Of a stretch of DNA of 35,000 nucleotides, positions 1-10,438 are shown in pieces; the stretch's first letter is position 1, and each line of letters opens with the position of its first letter. The stretch lies in contig ADNK01001117.1 of assembly GCA_000320545.1 (NCBI GenBank), positions 1 through 35,000 on the forward strand. Reading direction: 5' to 3'. Both the position numbers and the translations under genes were made by a program. Under the pieces are notes generated by a model, which was given only the letters and a program-made list of their open reading frames with translations, did not search any database and was not told where the DNA came from. Source of the DNA: Bigelowiella natans CCMP2755. Taxonomy: Eukaryota > Cercozoa > Chlorarachniophyceae.

Positions 1-113
1 GCGGCTCGAAATAGATTTTTGTCCATTTTGCGTGAGGAACTGTTCGCGAATTTTTTCATGTATGACGGCGAAGAGTTCTTTCAGCTCTTTCTCCCACCGG
101 TCCTGTTTCCAAC
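1..113 (-). CDS. 3'-truncated gene at left window edge (one exon, unknown product)
   Basis: The minus strand shows a good splice acceptor (a pyrimidine-rich stretch ending in ccag, just right of 113). An open frame follows to the window edge, starting WKQDRWEKELKELF and continuing with a charged helical segment (VIHEKIREQFLTQNGQK). The amphipathic, Lys/Glu-rich composition and even codon use look like real coding sequence. The exon enters with two bases completing a codon begun in an upstream exon, which I could not find between 114 and about 1800. The downstream part lies outside the window. I do not recognise the family; the visible stretch resembles a coiled-coil or helical region. Confidence 0.5.
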
Positions 114-1844
114 CTGGAAGACAATGATATTCAAACAATGATTTCCCTGGAACATATAAAGTGCTTGGGTTTTGTTCTCCGAAGTAGGCCGCGTTGTCAC
201 AAGGGAAAAGTCATGTGAATTGTTTGATACTAGTCGGATTCCAGAAAATCATGCTTTTCAGCGACTACAACCCCCCCCCCCCCCCCCTTCTACTAATATC
301 ATGCGTCACAGAGAGACATTTTCCCATTTAATGGGAAGATTCTTAGAAGTGGACTTTCGCATTCTTCTAAAAGGGGGGCGAAGTGACCCCGGAGCGTATC
401 CTTCGCTGTGTTGGATGCTATGAGGCCGTTGTACCTGATGAGTCCGATTATTTAAAACAATTGTTCGTCTGTTTGTTGCACCCTTTCCAAACTTAAGATT
501 CAAGAGCATTGTTTCTATAAAAGTCAACTTGACTGTCCGCATATGAGCTGCTAAATATGATAGGTTTCGCCGTTGCACAGTGGTGGGAAAAACAAGATAT
601 CCTAACAAAACATCTAAAATCGATTCTGAGAAGGAAAGGAATACCCGCCATGGCCATCGAACACTGAAAGCACGTAAACTTTTTTATTCTTCGAAACCAA
701 GTAACCAAAGCTGTCCTCCTGCCATTGCTTGGCGCCTTTCTTCGAGTCTCCGTGGAGACAATCGCAACTCTTCTCTTCCATTAATCCAACGGAGGGGATG
801 AAAGGTTACTAAGACTGATACTCAGGTTCAGTTAATCTTTACTACGTACAATTTTCTTTTATCTCTTTAAATGTAAGATGTGTGGAGGGGTTGGGACTAG
901 AAGCGGAGAGAGAAGGCCCGATGATTAGGGTAGGCCGCTATGTGTATCGAGGTCCCCGGACACAGATTTCGAATAGGATTCCTAAGCGTATAAACCCCTT
1001 TAATTTTATTAGCGCGACATAATTTATCTTCAGTCCGAAATATTCTGCAATTTTCTCGATCGTGCTCTAGTTTTTTACTGTTTTCTATTTTCGTGAAGGA
1101 TTTATCTCACAAACACCACCATTTCCATGAGATATGCGGTTGATAACGGTGAAGATCATAGTCTGGGATGCTTTTCAAGTCGTATTAGGAAAACAAAATG
1201 TTTTGCGCCAGAGCTTTTATTTCGTCAGCCTGCAAGGAGCGAAGATGTGCGTCACCTGTTTTCATGGCGTTCTGGAGGAAATCTCCTGTATCTGGTCAAA
1301 TCAGAGGAGATTTGAGAAATTGCGGGATTTTTCTTGCTTCAGAATAACGCTGGCCTCTCACGAAAGATTCACTTCGGAAATGGGTTCCCTTTTGCCTCGA
1401 CCGATGCGAATCCAGCATGCGATTTTCTAATTCGAGCGAGGAAACATCGCTTTCAGTTCTGAGAAAGGATGGGAAAATCTTCTTTTCTTCCACTGAAAAT
1501 TTGGGGAAGGGGATGCAACCAAACGGGTGCCTTTTTTAGCAAAAATCGACCCGATGATTCAGATAGTGGGGTACTTAGGAGTATGCGCCATTTTCACTAG
1601 ACGCAGATATGAATTGTCCTATATTTCTGTATTAAAACGGGAAATCGGGTCGTGAGCATCCCCTTTCGATGGCGGGTTGCCGTTTGCATCGTCATGCACG
1701 TGGACAATGCAAGCTGCTAGCTGTGGGTGCCTGAATGTGGTCAGAACTGCCCCCAGACGTAGCACCCATTTTCGTAGGCGATATATCCCCTTCCTGCTTT
1801 TTTCCATCTCGCGATCACTGATGGCGTAACCGGAAGTTTCGTGT
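114..1844. other. Stretch without a gene I can support
   Basis: I see only short open frames here, with no family similarity and no coherent splice chain. It holds a run of 17 C at about 271-287. It probably includes intron or 5' exons of the minus-strand gene at the left edge, and perhaps the promoter and 5' leader of the Mak11-like gene to the right. Confidence 0.4.
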
Positions 1845-2150
1845 ATGCAAATTAGGCTGCGCAAGAAATCGAGAACCTTGCTAGCGCTCCTTCTCCTTCT
1901 CCTCCAGGCTACGGTGTGCATTCTCAATGCCCCATCGCCTGCAACGTTACGTGAATGTTCGGAGCTCCTGTCCTCTTCTTTAACCTCGGGCAAGAACGGG
2001 AAAGAGCCCGCTCCTCTGGCCCGACATAATGTCCATGGAAGCGCAGATGATGACGGTGCCAAAGGGGTGCTCCCTTCCAATCCATACCAAATTCCACATC
2101 GTTTATGGGACTACTTTCAGCTTGCCATAGGGTATATTTGGAATACTTAA
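1845..2150 (+). CDS. Doubtful ORF or 5' exon of the Mak11-like gene
   Basis: An open frame starts with a Lys/Arg-rich head and a run of leucines (TLLALLLLLLQATVC), which would read as a signal peptide. It continues with an unremarkable Ser- and Ala-rich stretch. The same leucine codons (ctccttctccttctcctccag) also make an excellent polypyrimidine tract and splice acceptor ending near 1906. The leader may therefore be intronic, with a real exon starting at about 1907 (ATVCILNAPSPATLREC). It could be an upstream exon of the Mak11-like gene, whose first blade is not found, or a separate small secreted protein. Neither is proven. Confidence 0.2.
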   Translation: MQIRLRKKSRTLLALLLLLLQATVCILNAPSPATLRECSELLSSSLTSGKNGKEPAPLARHNVHGSADDDGAKGVLPSNPYQIPHRLWDYFQLAIGYIWNT

Positions 2151-2327
2151 ACACGAACATAAGTGTGACGCAAGACATATCACACAGAACAAATATATCC
2201 AACCACATCAGGAACACGCACGCACGCACACACGCACACGACATACGACCTCGTACAATTTCTTCAGGTACACGAAAGGATGTGTGAAAATCGTTAAGGC
2301 GCAAGTGCCCGCCAAGTTTTCTTTTAG

Positions 2328-2419
2328 CAACCACACAAGGAAGCCAAGGACAAAGACACTGAGCCAAGTTCCCCTTCTGCGTGGGCAAAGCTTCGAAAGA
2401 GATATGGTGCCTATTCCCC

Positions 2420-2490
<71 letters not shown>

Positions 2491-2906
2491 ACACACAGAA
2501 AAGTTGGAAGCACAGGTAAGATTTCTAACCCTTCAACCTTCCCTTGGCGACGCTCGCTTAGGTTAATGACGATCTCAGATGCATCAAAGCATTCCCTTCC
2601 GGCAGAACGGTCGTGTACAGCTGTGAGACCCTGGAGGAGGTTGGGATTGTGGATGTGAATAGGAGGACCATCGTGGGCATCGTTCGCCTACCTGACTCCG
2701 TCACCTGCCTCGTGCCAATTGGTCAAGCTCCGACATTGCAATCAAGTCGTGGTGTGAAAAAATGATTCACGGTTGTTTTGTGCTTTAAATACTAGATCGA
2801 ACCGATTTCTTGTGCGGCCTTACCAGTGGAAAGCTCCTGCGCATCCATAGGGACACTCTAAATTATACTCAGGCGAAATTTGTACATCAAGCGGAAGGTG
2901 CGCGCG

Positions 2907-2986
<80 letters not shown>

Positions 2987-3088
2987 CGTGATGTCATGTT
3001 CTTTTAAGTTTGCTGCTAACACTACAAAAAAGAAAAATTAAGAAGAAGAGTATGTTTATATACTCTGATCTATTATTTGTGTAAATAT

Positions 3089-3141
<53 letters not shown>

Positions 3142-4736
3142 TTTATTTAATTTGATTTTATATGTTTATTTTTCCTTTCCATTCCCTCATCGTGTTCGTT
3201 GTTTGTCGCTCGAATTTCCCAAACGTACTCACCCTTCCAAGCTACCATTTTCAATAAATCAGTTATGTCTATTGCGGTGCATCCACGCGAGAGAGCACTT
3301 GCCCTGTCCGTGTCAAGGGACAACTTCCTCTGTGCTTGGAACCTCACTACTGTAATAATGCGATGGCAGACCAATAACACTCCAATAAGCGATGCAAAAG
3401 AACATCACATATGCAATGTGTGCCACAACGGGCTGGACACACGAAATATTCTTTTGAAATGCCTGCAGTTTATCTCTGCTGCCTCGTTTTGCAGCGTAAT
3501 GAGAGCTCCTCGTTTGCTCGGTATCTTGGGAATCAGATGAAACGGGCCTTTACTTTCGAAACATAAATATGTTGCATAAAGTTCTCATAGCGAAAAATGC
3601 TTTTTAGATGTCGGTCACGCACAAGGTACCGTGCGCAGAAGGGACGTCCAGCATCCTATGGTCGCCATCCGGCAATTTATTTTCAATATCCTCCGAGAAA
3701 ATCACAAGGGTCATCGAGTATGGAGGCCGGGTTATCGGGGAGATACGGTTAGCAACAGCTCTGCATGTTTATTTCCATTCGGTCGCCTTGGATGCGAGAG
3801 CGAGAGTTTTTTATTTTAAAGGGTTGCATCAATATCTCTCGTCTCGATATTCTTCTCCTACACCATTTCTATTCGGGTCGATGGAGAGTAGTGCTTGTTG
3901 ATGAGAAGAATTGTCGCGCGCATTGATTGTTCTTCGACAAAAATAGGCACATGTATATCTCGGAAGGCAGCAGCCCAGCTGTGAAATTCATCAACGACTC
4001 CATGGTCGCCATTGGGGGATTTGGAAAGCCGCTGCTCTATGAGCTTCCCTCCCCCCTGGACATCGATCAAACAATGCGATCAGGTGAGAAGATGGAGCAG
4101 GACTGCGGCCGCCCTCCCGTGCTGAGTCCCTCGTCCCGAGTGGTGCAAAGTGTGGGCTTGGCCTCCGAGATGACGCAACTTGAGATATGTAGATGCCTCA
4201 ACTCAACACGAGACCTTCTCGGTGGAGTCTCTGGGCAAGGTGACGTGGTGTTTTGGGATTTAGACACGCTAGAAGCCTCTGGCTGGATCTCCGCTACGGA
4301 TGGACGCGACAGCATCTCCGCCGCGCTCCCAAATTGCATTTGCACCTTTCCACCGATCGAGTACTTTCCAGGAGCTATTGTCGAAAAGTTCCGGTTCAAA
4401 GGTAATCGGACTGGGAAGCACTCTTATGCGCCGCCTGATCCTCCCATTGGGAGTGGGGCTAACGGAGTTTATTCGAAGGCCCTGTTCTCCGAGGTCCTTC
4501 CGGTGAATGTGGGGGGAGCTCGAAAGGGTGTAAAATACCGTCGGGGTGATAAACATGAGAGATACAGGAGAAATAAGAATGCTAATCCGAAAGCGCGCCA
4601 GAAGAGGAATCGGAACCCGTTCTCTCTAGTCGACGAAAATAAGTATCAACGGCAAGACTCGATGGCTCGGTCATCGAAAGCGCGGCGGCCAGCACAGCGG
4701 CCACGTTCCAAAAATAAACGGAGATCTATATCATGA
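2328..4736 (+). CDS. Mak11/PAK1IP1-like WD40 ribosome-biogenesis protein (5' end unresolved)
   Basis: Family role: a nucleolar WD40 factor for 60S subunit assembly (yeast Mak11, human PAK1IP1), also described in animals as a PAK1 inhibitor. Exons read as 2328-2406, 2499-2515, 2562-2721, 2796-2897, 3263-3351, 3608-3747 and 3947-4736. Phases agree throughout and give 458 residues to the stop. Diagnostic stretches in family order are LRCIKAFPSGRTVVYS, MSIAVHPRERALALSVSRDN (HP...LALS blade), ILWSPSGN and AVKFINDSMVAIGG. The C-terminal ~100 residues are Lys/Arg-rich, as usual for this family and consistent with nucleolar targeting. The first exon has an acceptor (cttttag) but no ATG, so one or more 5' exons are missing; 1845-2150 or 2272-2310 are candidates. 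The 17-base exon is the least certain part. Introns carry C-run/(TC)/(AC), (TC)/(TG) and (AC)/(AT) microsatellites. Confidence 0.82.
2416..2486. repeat. Compound microsatellite C(15)-(TC)-(AC)
   Basis: About 15 C, then about 10 TC units, then about 18 AC units, inside an intron of the Mak11-like gene. It ends 12 bases before the proposed 17-base exon. The Pro-, Ser-Leu- and Thr-His-rich open frames across it are translation artefacts. Confidence 0.95.
2911..2982. repeat. Compound microsatellite (TC)n-(TG)n
   Basis: About 18 TC units followed by about 15 TG units, lying in the next-but-one intron of the Mak11-like gene just downstream of its donor site at 2898. Confidence 0.95.
3089..3139. 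repeat. Compound microsatellite (AC)n-(AT)n
   Basis: About 12 AC units followed by about 13 AT units in the same intron (2898-3262). Confidence 0.95.
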
Positions 4737-5773
4737 ATTTGTTGCAGGAGTCACACACGATATCAGGCTCATCTAGTAATATGTGGAGTGAGCTTGTTCT
4801 CTCTTGAGGTGTGTGGGCAGTGACATGCTCATGTAAGATGGATGTAATGAATCACATTAAATTTGTTCAATGGTCATCCTCATGCAGCTCTAGAGCTGTG
4901 CAATGCTCATGTGAGACGGATGTGATGAAGAATCAAATTTTTTCAATGGTCATCCTGATGTAGCTGTGCAATGCAGCGGCTACAGCGCTAATGTTGCATC
5001 TGTTGGTTTCTGCCACAATGTGTTTCATGCATTTGAAAGCGTCCTCATGCGACCGATGTTGCCGCGCACTGCGCGCAGCAGTTCTGGATTCAATTTCAGC
5101 CTTTGTCAACCGGTTCGTGTCGTCGTTGCGATTCATGATCGCGCGCATTTGATTGCGCAATCTGATTTGTTCTCGACCATGTGTTGGACATGCAATGCTC
5201 ATGTATGTGTAGACGTACGGTACGTGCACTGATTGCATGATTGATGGACCCTGCTAGCCTGCAACGCATTTGCAGAGCAATTGTACAAAGTTGACTCTGC
5301 CACTATAGAGCAAGGAGCATCACGTCATGTCTAGATGTGATTCTGAATGTCGCGCGTATATGCATAAATGATGCCTTGCTAGCTAGCTAGTGCAAATGAT
5401 TGTCACAAAAGTGACGCATCCTTCGCAGAGATGCAACGTTTACCCGATGCATTACATTTCATTACTTCGCCTGTTGCAGGCTCGAATAAAATTGCATTTC
5501 GATTGATTTTTTTTTTAATGATAACAATCAAAGTAATAAATTATGCTACGCAAGCTAGCAAGGGGCAATATGCTACATCGTAGCTCGTAGCTAACTAAAC
5601 TAAAAGATATAAAACTCTAATAAGCGTACTCGCATTGACTGCTAAAAACAAGAAAACAACCATATCAGCTAGAGCTCCAGCTAGTCACTGATATAGAACT
5701 CTCTTAAGATTATTGTGAATGCCAAAGCACTTTCAAAATAAAATTGTCGGAAACTGGCAGCTATGGTTCCTAG
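4737..5773. other. Convergent intergenic spacer with dispersed repeat
   Basis: This spacer lies between the 3' ends of the Mak11-like gene (+) and the DEP gene (-). No gene is supported. The left third holds two tandem, diverged copies of a repeat unit also present at 34020-34560. The rest is rich in GCTAGC, GCGCGC and TGCATG palindromic words and direct duplications such as gctagctagtgc. Confidence 0.6.
4820..4995. repeat. Two tandem copies of an unclassified dispersed repeat
   Basis: Copy one runs from about 4827 and copy two from about 4900. Both follow the order ctcatgt(a/g)aga(t/c)ggatgt, then atgaa, an AT-rich stretch, ttcaatggtcatcct, then a GCTGTGCAATGC block. Copy two continues into gcggctacagcgc. 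The same order recurs, mainly inverted, near the right end of the window. Confidence 0.7.
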
Positions 5774-6552
5774 CTATGGTTCCTCGCTATGGGCAGGAAA
5801 TTGGCGAGTGCTCGGGCTCCCACGGCTACCGCTCCCTCCACTCCCAATAGTACCCAGAAAGCTTTCTGTATTCGAGAAGCGCCCTGAACGTTCACGGGCC
5901 CTATTGACTCGCGGCGGCGACTTTCCCAGCTCTCTCTCCCCGATAGAAAAATCTCTGAGCGAAGAAGTCAACGACGCGATTGTGCTTGTGGTGTCGGCCC
6001 CATCCTTGCTTCCGGATCCTGCTGATAACGCTCCTGCTGTCGGTGTATAGCTACTACCCTGCTGCTTTTCATCAAAGTCCTGTTCTTCCCGTAATGAGTT
6101 GGCTGGGTTCAATTTCGCATCCAAAGTATTATTCGGGAGAGGTTCTCCATCACTCCCAACAGAAACGTTGTCAGAGGTCGCAGCCTTAGAGCTACCTCTG
6201 TTTCCAATAGCTTCTCTCGTGAGTTGTTCGGGGGAGGCTGTCTGAGCAGGCAAAAGCTGGTAACGCACGCTTTTCATATCCTGCAGCTCACATCGTCCAT
6301 CGTCGTAGAGTACGTACCAAATATCCGTAGTTCTGGTGTTAAGAGAGAAAAATGAGGGCCAAGTGAGAAGGGGGTGGTGTATGTATTCGTGTAGGCGTGT
6401 GTGAGGAAGCGTACGAAACGAAGAGGCTCGGGACTGGTCGCACGTCGGCAAGATCACCAATAGCAAACCAAACAAGTTCGGTGGTGCTGTATGAATTCCC
6501 ATTCCCCCGCCCCAACTACCTTATCTCATTTACTTAATTACTTCGATTACAT

Positions 6553-6583
<31 letters not shown>

Positions 6584-7147
6584 CACTACCCTTTCTTCTT
6601 CCTGACGAGCAAACCGCTGGAGGCAATGTATTCACCCTTCTTGTACACGGTAATACGCTTCCCCCTGCTCAACACAGCGTTATCTCCCTCCTCGGTCTCC
6701 CCTTCGGTACCATTCTGATTGTCAGTCTCCGGGCTAACGCTGAAAAAGTCGGTTATATTGAATTTCTGCTCGGCAGATCTGTCCTGATTGCTTGACCCAA
6801 TGATGGGAGCGACCTCGTCCACAATCGATTCCTTGCGAGTGCTCGCATGCATCTCCTCCAATCGCGACTGCAGAGCTTCAAGGTGCTCTTCGATGTGCGC
6901 CGCCTCGGCCATACGGTTGTCCTGTTGGGCCTGCCGCTTCGAGGCTGAATGGGGGAGAGGCGGTGAGGAGAAAGGGGGGGGGGGGGGACATTGACTACGA
7001 GCACGATTTAAGTATGTTTGTTTCAGGTTGATCTCTCAATACGGTATAATTCAGGTGTCGCAACATTGTAGTTAGAGATGTAGCACACCCAAGCACACGC
7101 AAATACCATGGATTTAGATGTATCTTCATACACCAAATGTAAGTGTG

Positions 7148-7198
<51 letters not shown>

Positions 7199-8587
7199 AT
7201 ATATATACCCAAGTATCCCACTCCCCCTCCCCCCTTCCCGGTCAACCATTTTGCTAGATTACCATGTAAGACATGGAGCTCATTCGTCAGGATGCTAAGC
7301 GTCTCTTCCATTGTTTCCTTGGAACCCTTCGCTTTTTCCTGGGCTACAGCTGGAGGCTTGCTTGGTATTTTGGCATCGTTTATCCGATAAAAGAGGTACT
7401 CGTCCTTCACTATGTGGTCTTTTGTCACGTGCTCGATTACTCCCAAGCGGTGAAGCTTATTCAAGATATATACCTGGGTATGAAAACATAGAAGCTTTCA
7501 TATGAATGCATGATGTAGGCTGATGATGATGTTTGCGTTAAAGCAAGTATGGCGTGCGTGCACTGGGCGGGGAAGGGGGAGGATGGAAGAGAGGAAGTGT
7601 ATTTTGAATGTGCTGAGGAGTTTGTTATGCTCTCGAGATGGACCGCTTTCTTCCTGTTCTTTGCGTACTTGTTGGTCACCATCCATGTCACAGCATCCTG
7701 GCCAACCAAGCAATTTTTGTAGGTCTTAAAGTGATACATTCGGTCTTTTACATCCAGATTTTTTAGCAGGGTCCGAGCAAGCTCTGCAAGGCTGATCTTC
7801 TTCTCCGAGGGAGAAGAACAATCTGACCTGTCGTTGGGTGTGCTACTACCACTGATATCGTCGTTATTGTTACTGTTGTTGTTGTTGTTGAGTGTGGTTG
7901 TGATGGAGCGGGATGACGATAATGACGGTCGCCGGCGTGCTGATCTCGATGATTGCAATGGCGCAAGAACCTCAGTTCCGTCATTTGCCGTAAGGGACAT
8001 CCACCCCTGAGTGGGGTAGATCACCTTCACTCGATTACCCTCTACACTTTCCAGAAGAACCTTTGTGCCTGCGTACGACACGACTGTTACTCTTCCAAGC
8101 AAGATCGGAGGGGGGCAAGGTTCAAGTGATCTTGTGAATTGGAAATGAAGTCGACAATGTTCTCTTTGTGTTTCGTCGCTGTAGCAGAAACCATAGGAAT
8201 CTTATGTTTGACCCTTTCCTCCCTCCCACCCTCCCCCCATAGATCGAAAAAGAAAGGTGATGGACGTTTCACAACCACCTTTGGAGAGACGTGCAACAAC
8301 AGGTGAAGTAATGGATGGCTCGGCGTTCATATCGCCTAATGGCGCAACCACGTGATGCGAGACGAGAGCACCCACTTCATCATTCCCATTGCTACTACTG
8401 CTTTGGTCGGCGTCATTTCTGTACTTACTCTCTCCTCCGAATTCTCCCCGCTCTCCGCCTTTCCCAACCGTCGAGGTGCGCTTGTTCACTAGCTCGGGGG
8501 CTTCGTTCTTTTGAGATCCGTCACAACCCTTATCACGATGCCCACTAACCTCATCGGATCTAGACGTCAGATCCTCGTTTTCTTTCC
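5774..8587 (-). CDS. DEP-domain protein with SH3-like and Tudor-like segments (5' end unresolved)
   Basis: Exons on the minus strand are 8587-8279, 8089-7644, 7473-7263, 6944-6590 and 6332-5774. All phases agree and it ends at a stop at 5774. Order: a Ser/Asp-rich N-terminal region; a small beta-rich, SH3-like segment (VTVVSYAGTKVLLESV...GWMSL); a Ser/Asn-rich linker; and a DEP domain. The DEP domain runs from LARTLLKNLDVKDR through CLVGQDAVTWMVTNKYA and, across an intron, VYILNKLHRLGVIEHV to DEYLFYRIND. Then come a coiled coil (MAEAAHIEEHLEALQSRLEE), a Tudor-like segment (RITVYKKGEYIASSG...DIWYVLYDDGRCELQDM) and a Ser/Gly-rich tail of about 150 residues. DEP domains usually act in membrane recruitment or GPCR/G-protein and Rho signalling, but I infer no specific function. 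The first exon enters in phase 1 and lacks a start codon. The Tudor-like label rests on shape only. Confidence 0.75.
6554..6590. repeat. (CTA)n microsatellite at an exon-intron border
   Basis: About ten CTA/CCA units. On the coding (minus) strand this reads gtagtggtagtag and directly follows the exon end at 6590, so the repeat supplies the splice donor of the DEP gene. Confidence 0.85.
7150..7198. repeat. (AT)n-(GT)n microsatellite
   Basis: About 17 AT units followed by about 7 GT units, inside the intron between the DEP-gene exons at 7263 and 6944. Confidence 0.95.
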
Positions 8588-8698
8588 CTGGGAGCAAATT
8601 TACACAAAATAGAAATCAACGATGCCTCAGTTCGCCATCGATCACCAATCTTAAACATAAAAACAAGGACGATGAAGTGGCTAAATTCTGTGAATCTA

Positions 8699-9030
8699 TT
8701 ATGGGAAATCCGTCTCAGTGCTCAGGATATTTATAAGAGAGGCATGCATGTTGGGTGGGCCAGCGTATCGTGTATCTTGATCGAGCACCTTCCACCATCC
8801 TCCTGGTTCGGGGATAACCACTACGAGGCCCCAGAAAATGGCGAAAGTAATGCCGAAAATAACCTGCGACAATGCAACTAACACTTAAAATCGAAATACT
8901 TTCCATGTCATCGCCCTGCACTTCCAACCGTCCACAACCATGCCGTTTCGCCACTACGACCCTGTATCTGGATGAGTCGCAACCCCAAATTCACATTTGT
9001 GCTGTCATGAATCTTCTCGTAGGAAGTTTT
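8699..9030 (-). CDS. Unresolved exons: single-pass membrane segment and upstream helix
   Basis: Two minus-strand stretches look coding but do not join cleanly. The right one (about 9030-8960, after a gcgttag acceptor) reads KLFELKTSYEKIHDSTN. The left one (from about 8845, after ttgtcgcag) reads a strong transmembrane helix, VIFGITFAIFWGLVVVIP, then EPGGWWKVLDQDTRYAGPPN, and stops near 8699. A donor at ...STN|gtgaat joins the two in frame. This could be a small membrane-protein gene ending at 8699. Alternatively, a different frame of the same DNA keeps phase with the DEP gene downstream (ending ...RMVEG|gtgctc), making these its 5' exons. The membrane frame looks more protein-like. No family recognised. 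Confidence 0.3.
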
Positions 9031-9339
9031 CAGCTCAAAAAGTTTCCTAACGCTGAACGGATACCAACACTCGCACAGCCAGACAGAAAGACCGACGAGC
9101 CGACGGATCGGATGAAGGCACCGGAGGCTGGTGGTGCAGGGGGAAGGGGAGGTCAGGAATTCCAATTCGATTGCAAATGAGAGGCTTTCCTAAAGGAGTA
9201 GTGAGCTTTCCCACTTCATTCTTGATGAAATAAAATGGTTGTGGACAACAGTACGAGTGATTGCGAATGCACAATCTGACCATCAGAGGCGAAAGCGGAG
9301 AGCTCCACTCCCCCTCCGGCCCTAGATGAATCAGCAGGG

Positions 9340-10438
9340 ATGACGCAGGAGGCTACCGCTAGTATTGCGGATGGAGCTGGATTCTGGAAGCATGTATATC
9401 ATCTGATAGAGAAGAAATAGCCGTGAGTCGTTTGCTGATTGTCTTGTTCAAAGGGTCTTCTGGCTCCATACGTGCCCTCTGGTAAAGAAGATATCAAGGA
9501 AGCTCTGGAATGGGTCCGTTCTTGTCGACAGCATATCCAGCTCCAAAATTAGCCCTTGTCGCTGATTCTGCAGCTGTTTAAATAGGCTAAAACGCATTGC
9601 AAAGGAGTCAACGAGAAGACGAAGGTTTGGTGGGGCTAATGTTATGGGATCAGATAATGCAGTCTGCAGATTCCATGAAGAACTTGTGTCTACCTTCTTA
9701 TTAATGGTAATCTTTCATTAGCTCTTTGATCTTGGAAGCGGCGACGGGCGAGTGGTGATTGAAGCGGCACAGAAGGGTGTTGTCCTGCTAATATTGAACG
9801 TTTGACAATGATTAAGACCGCAGAGATTCGTATACTCAACCATTTCCTGTCAAGGCTTTTACTCCGTGGGTGTCGAACTCGATGGAAAGCTCATGGATCA
9901 TGCAAAACAACAAGCAAAGGCCAAGGGAGTGGCAGACAGGTCTAGTAGCTTACATAGCAACGCGCATCGTCGCATTAATCGCTGTATGTTCAATCTCATG
10001 TATTTTGCGCAATTGGGGCTCGAACAGAGTGACGTTCCTGCAGCAAGATTTCCTGGAAGTGTTAGAAAGTCAGAGTAAGGTGAAATATGTAAATATTCTA
10101 CATTGAATGGAGTGGGGAGACATTTACCTGTGATCTTCTTTGTAGGAGATGGGAATTGTCGTCGTGTATCTGCTTTCAGCCGGTTTGTTTGAGATTTCTT
10201 AACTGTAACGAGAGAGAATGAAATTGAAAGGAAAATATATACTTCAAAACTCTGTATGATTCCGATTGTTGCTATGATAATATTGTGCACTCAAGCCCTC
10301 CGAAAGATAGATACGAAGCTTGACGTTTTATGGAAAAATGGCCAGATTATAATAAGTTTCGGATGGCCACTTGCTTACAACTATTGGGCTGAACGACTGA
10401 AATTCAAAGGGAAAAACTTCTTCATTTATGCAAAGTAG
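9340..10438 (+). CDS. FAM173-type SAM-dependent protein-lysine methyltransferase
   Basis: Eight exons: 9340-9393, 9454-9513, 9586-9624, 9722-9776, 9855-9939, 10028-10079, 10146-10182 and 10296-10438. They close in frame as 174 residues. Signature order of the FAM173 family (human ATPSCKMT and ANTKMT, which methylate a lysine of the ATP-synthase c subunit or the adenine nucleotide carrier in mitochondria): GLLAPYVPSG; SAM-binding motif I LFDLGSGDGRVVIEAA; the acidic strand VGVELDGKL; VTFLQQDFLEVL; VVVYLLSA; and the C-terminal ISFGWPLAYNYW. The first exon is the weakest: M at 9340 gives only 18 residues, without the N-terminal membrane segment of the animal proteins, so a further 5' exon is possible. 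The human ATPSCKMT protein is longer. Introns are 60-113 bases. Mitochondrial location and substrate are inferred from family, not seen. Confidence 0.88.

Noticed and set aside
1619-2388. Two long minus-strand ORFs (153 and 154 residues)
   Set aside because: Arg- and Cys-rich composition, no family similarity and no splice chain; they mirror the plus-strand leucine/pyrimidine stretch and CA repeats.
2284-2658. Plus-strand open frames with Pro, Ser-Leu and Thr-His repeats
   Set aside because: They are translations of C-run/(TC)/(AC) microsatellite within an intron; the Mak11 exons on either side use other frames and splice around it.
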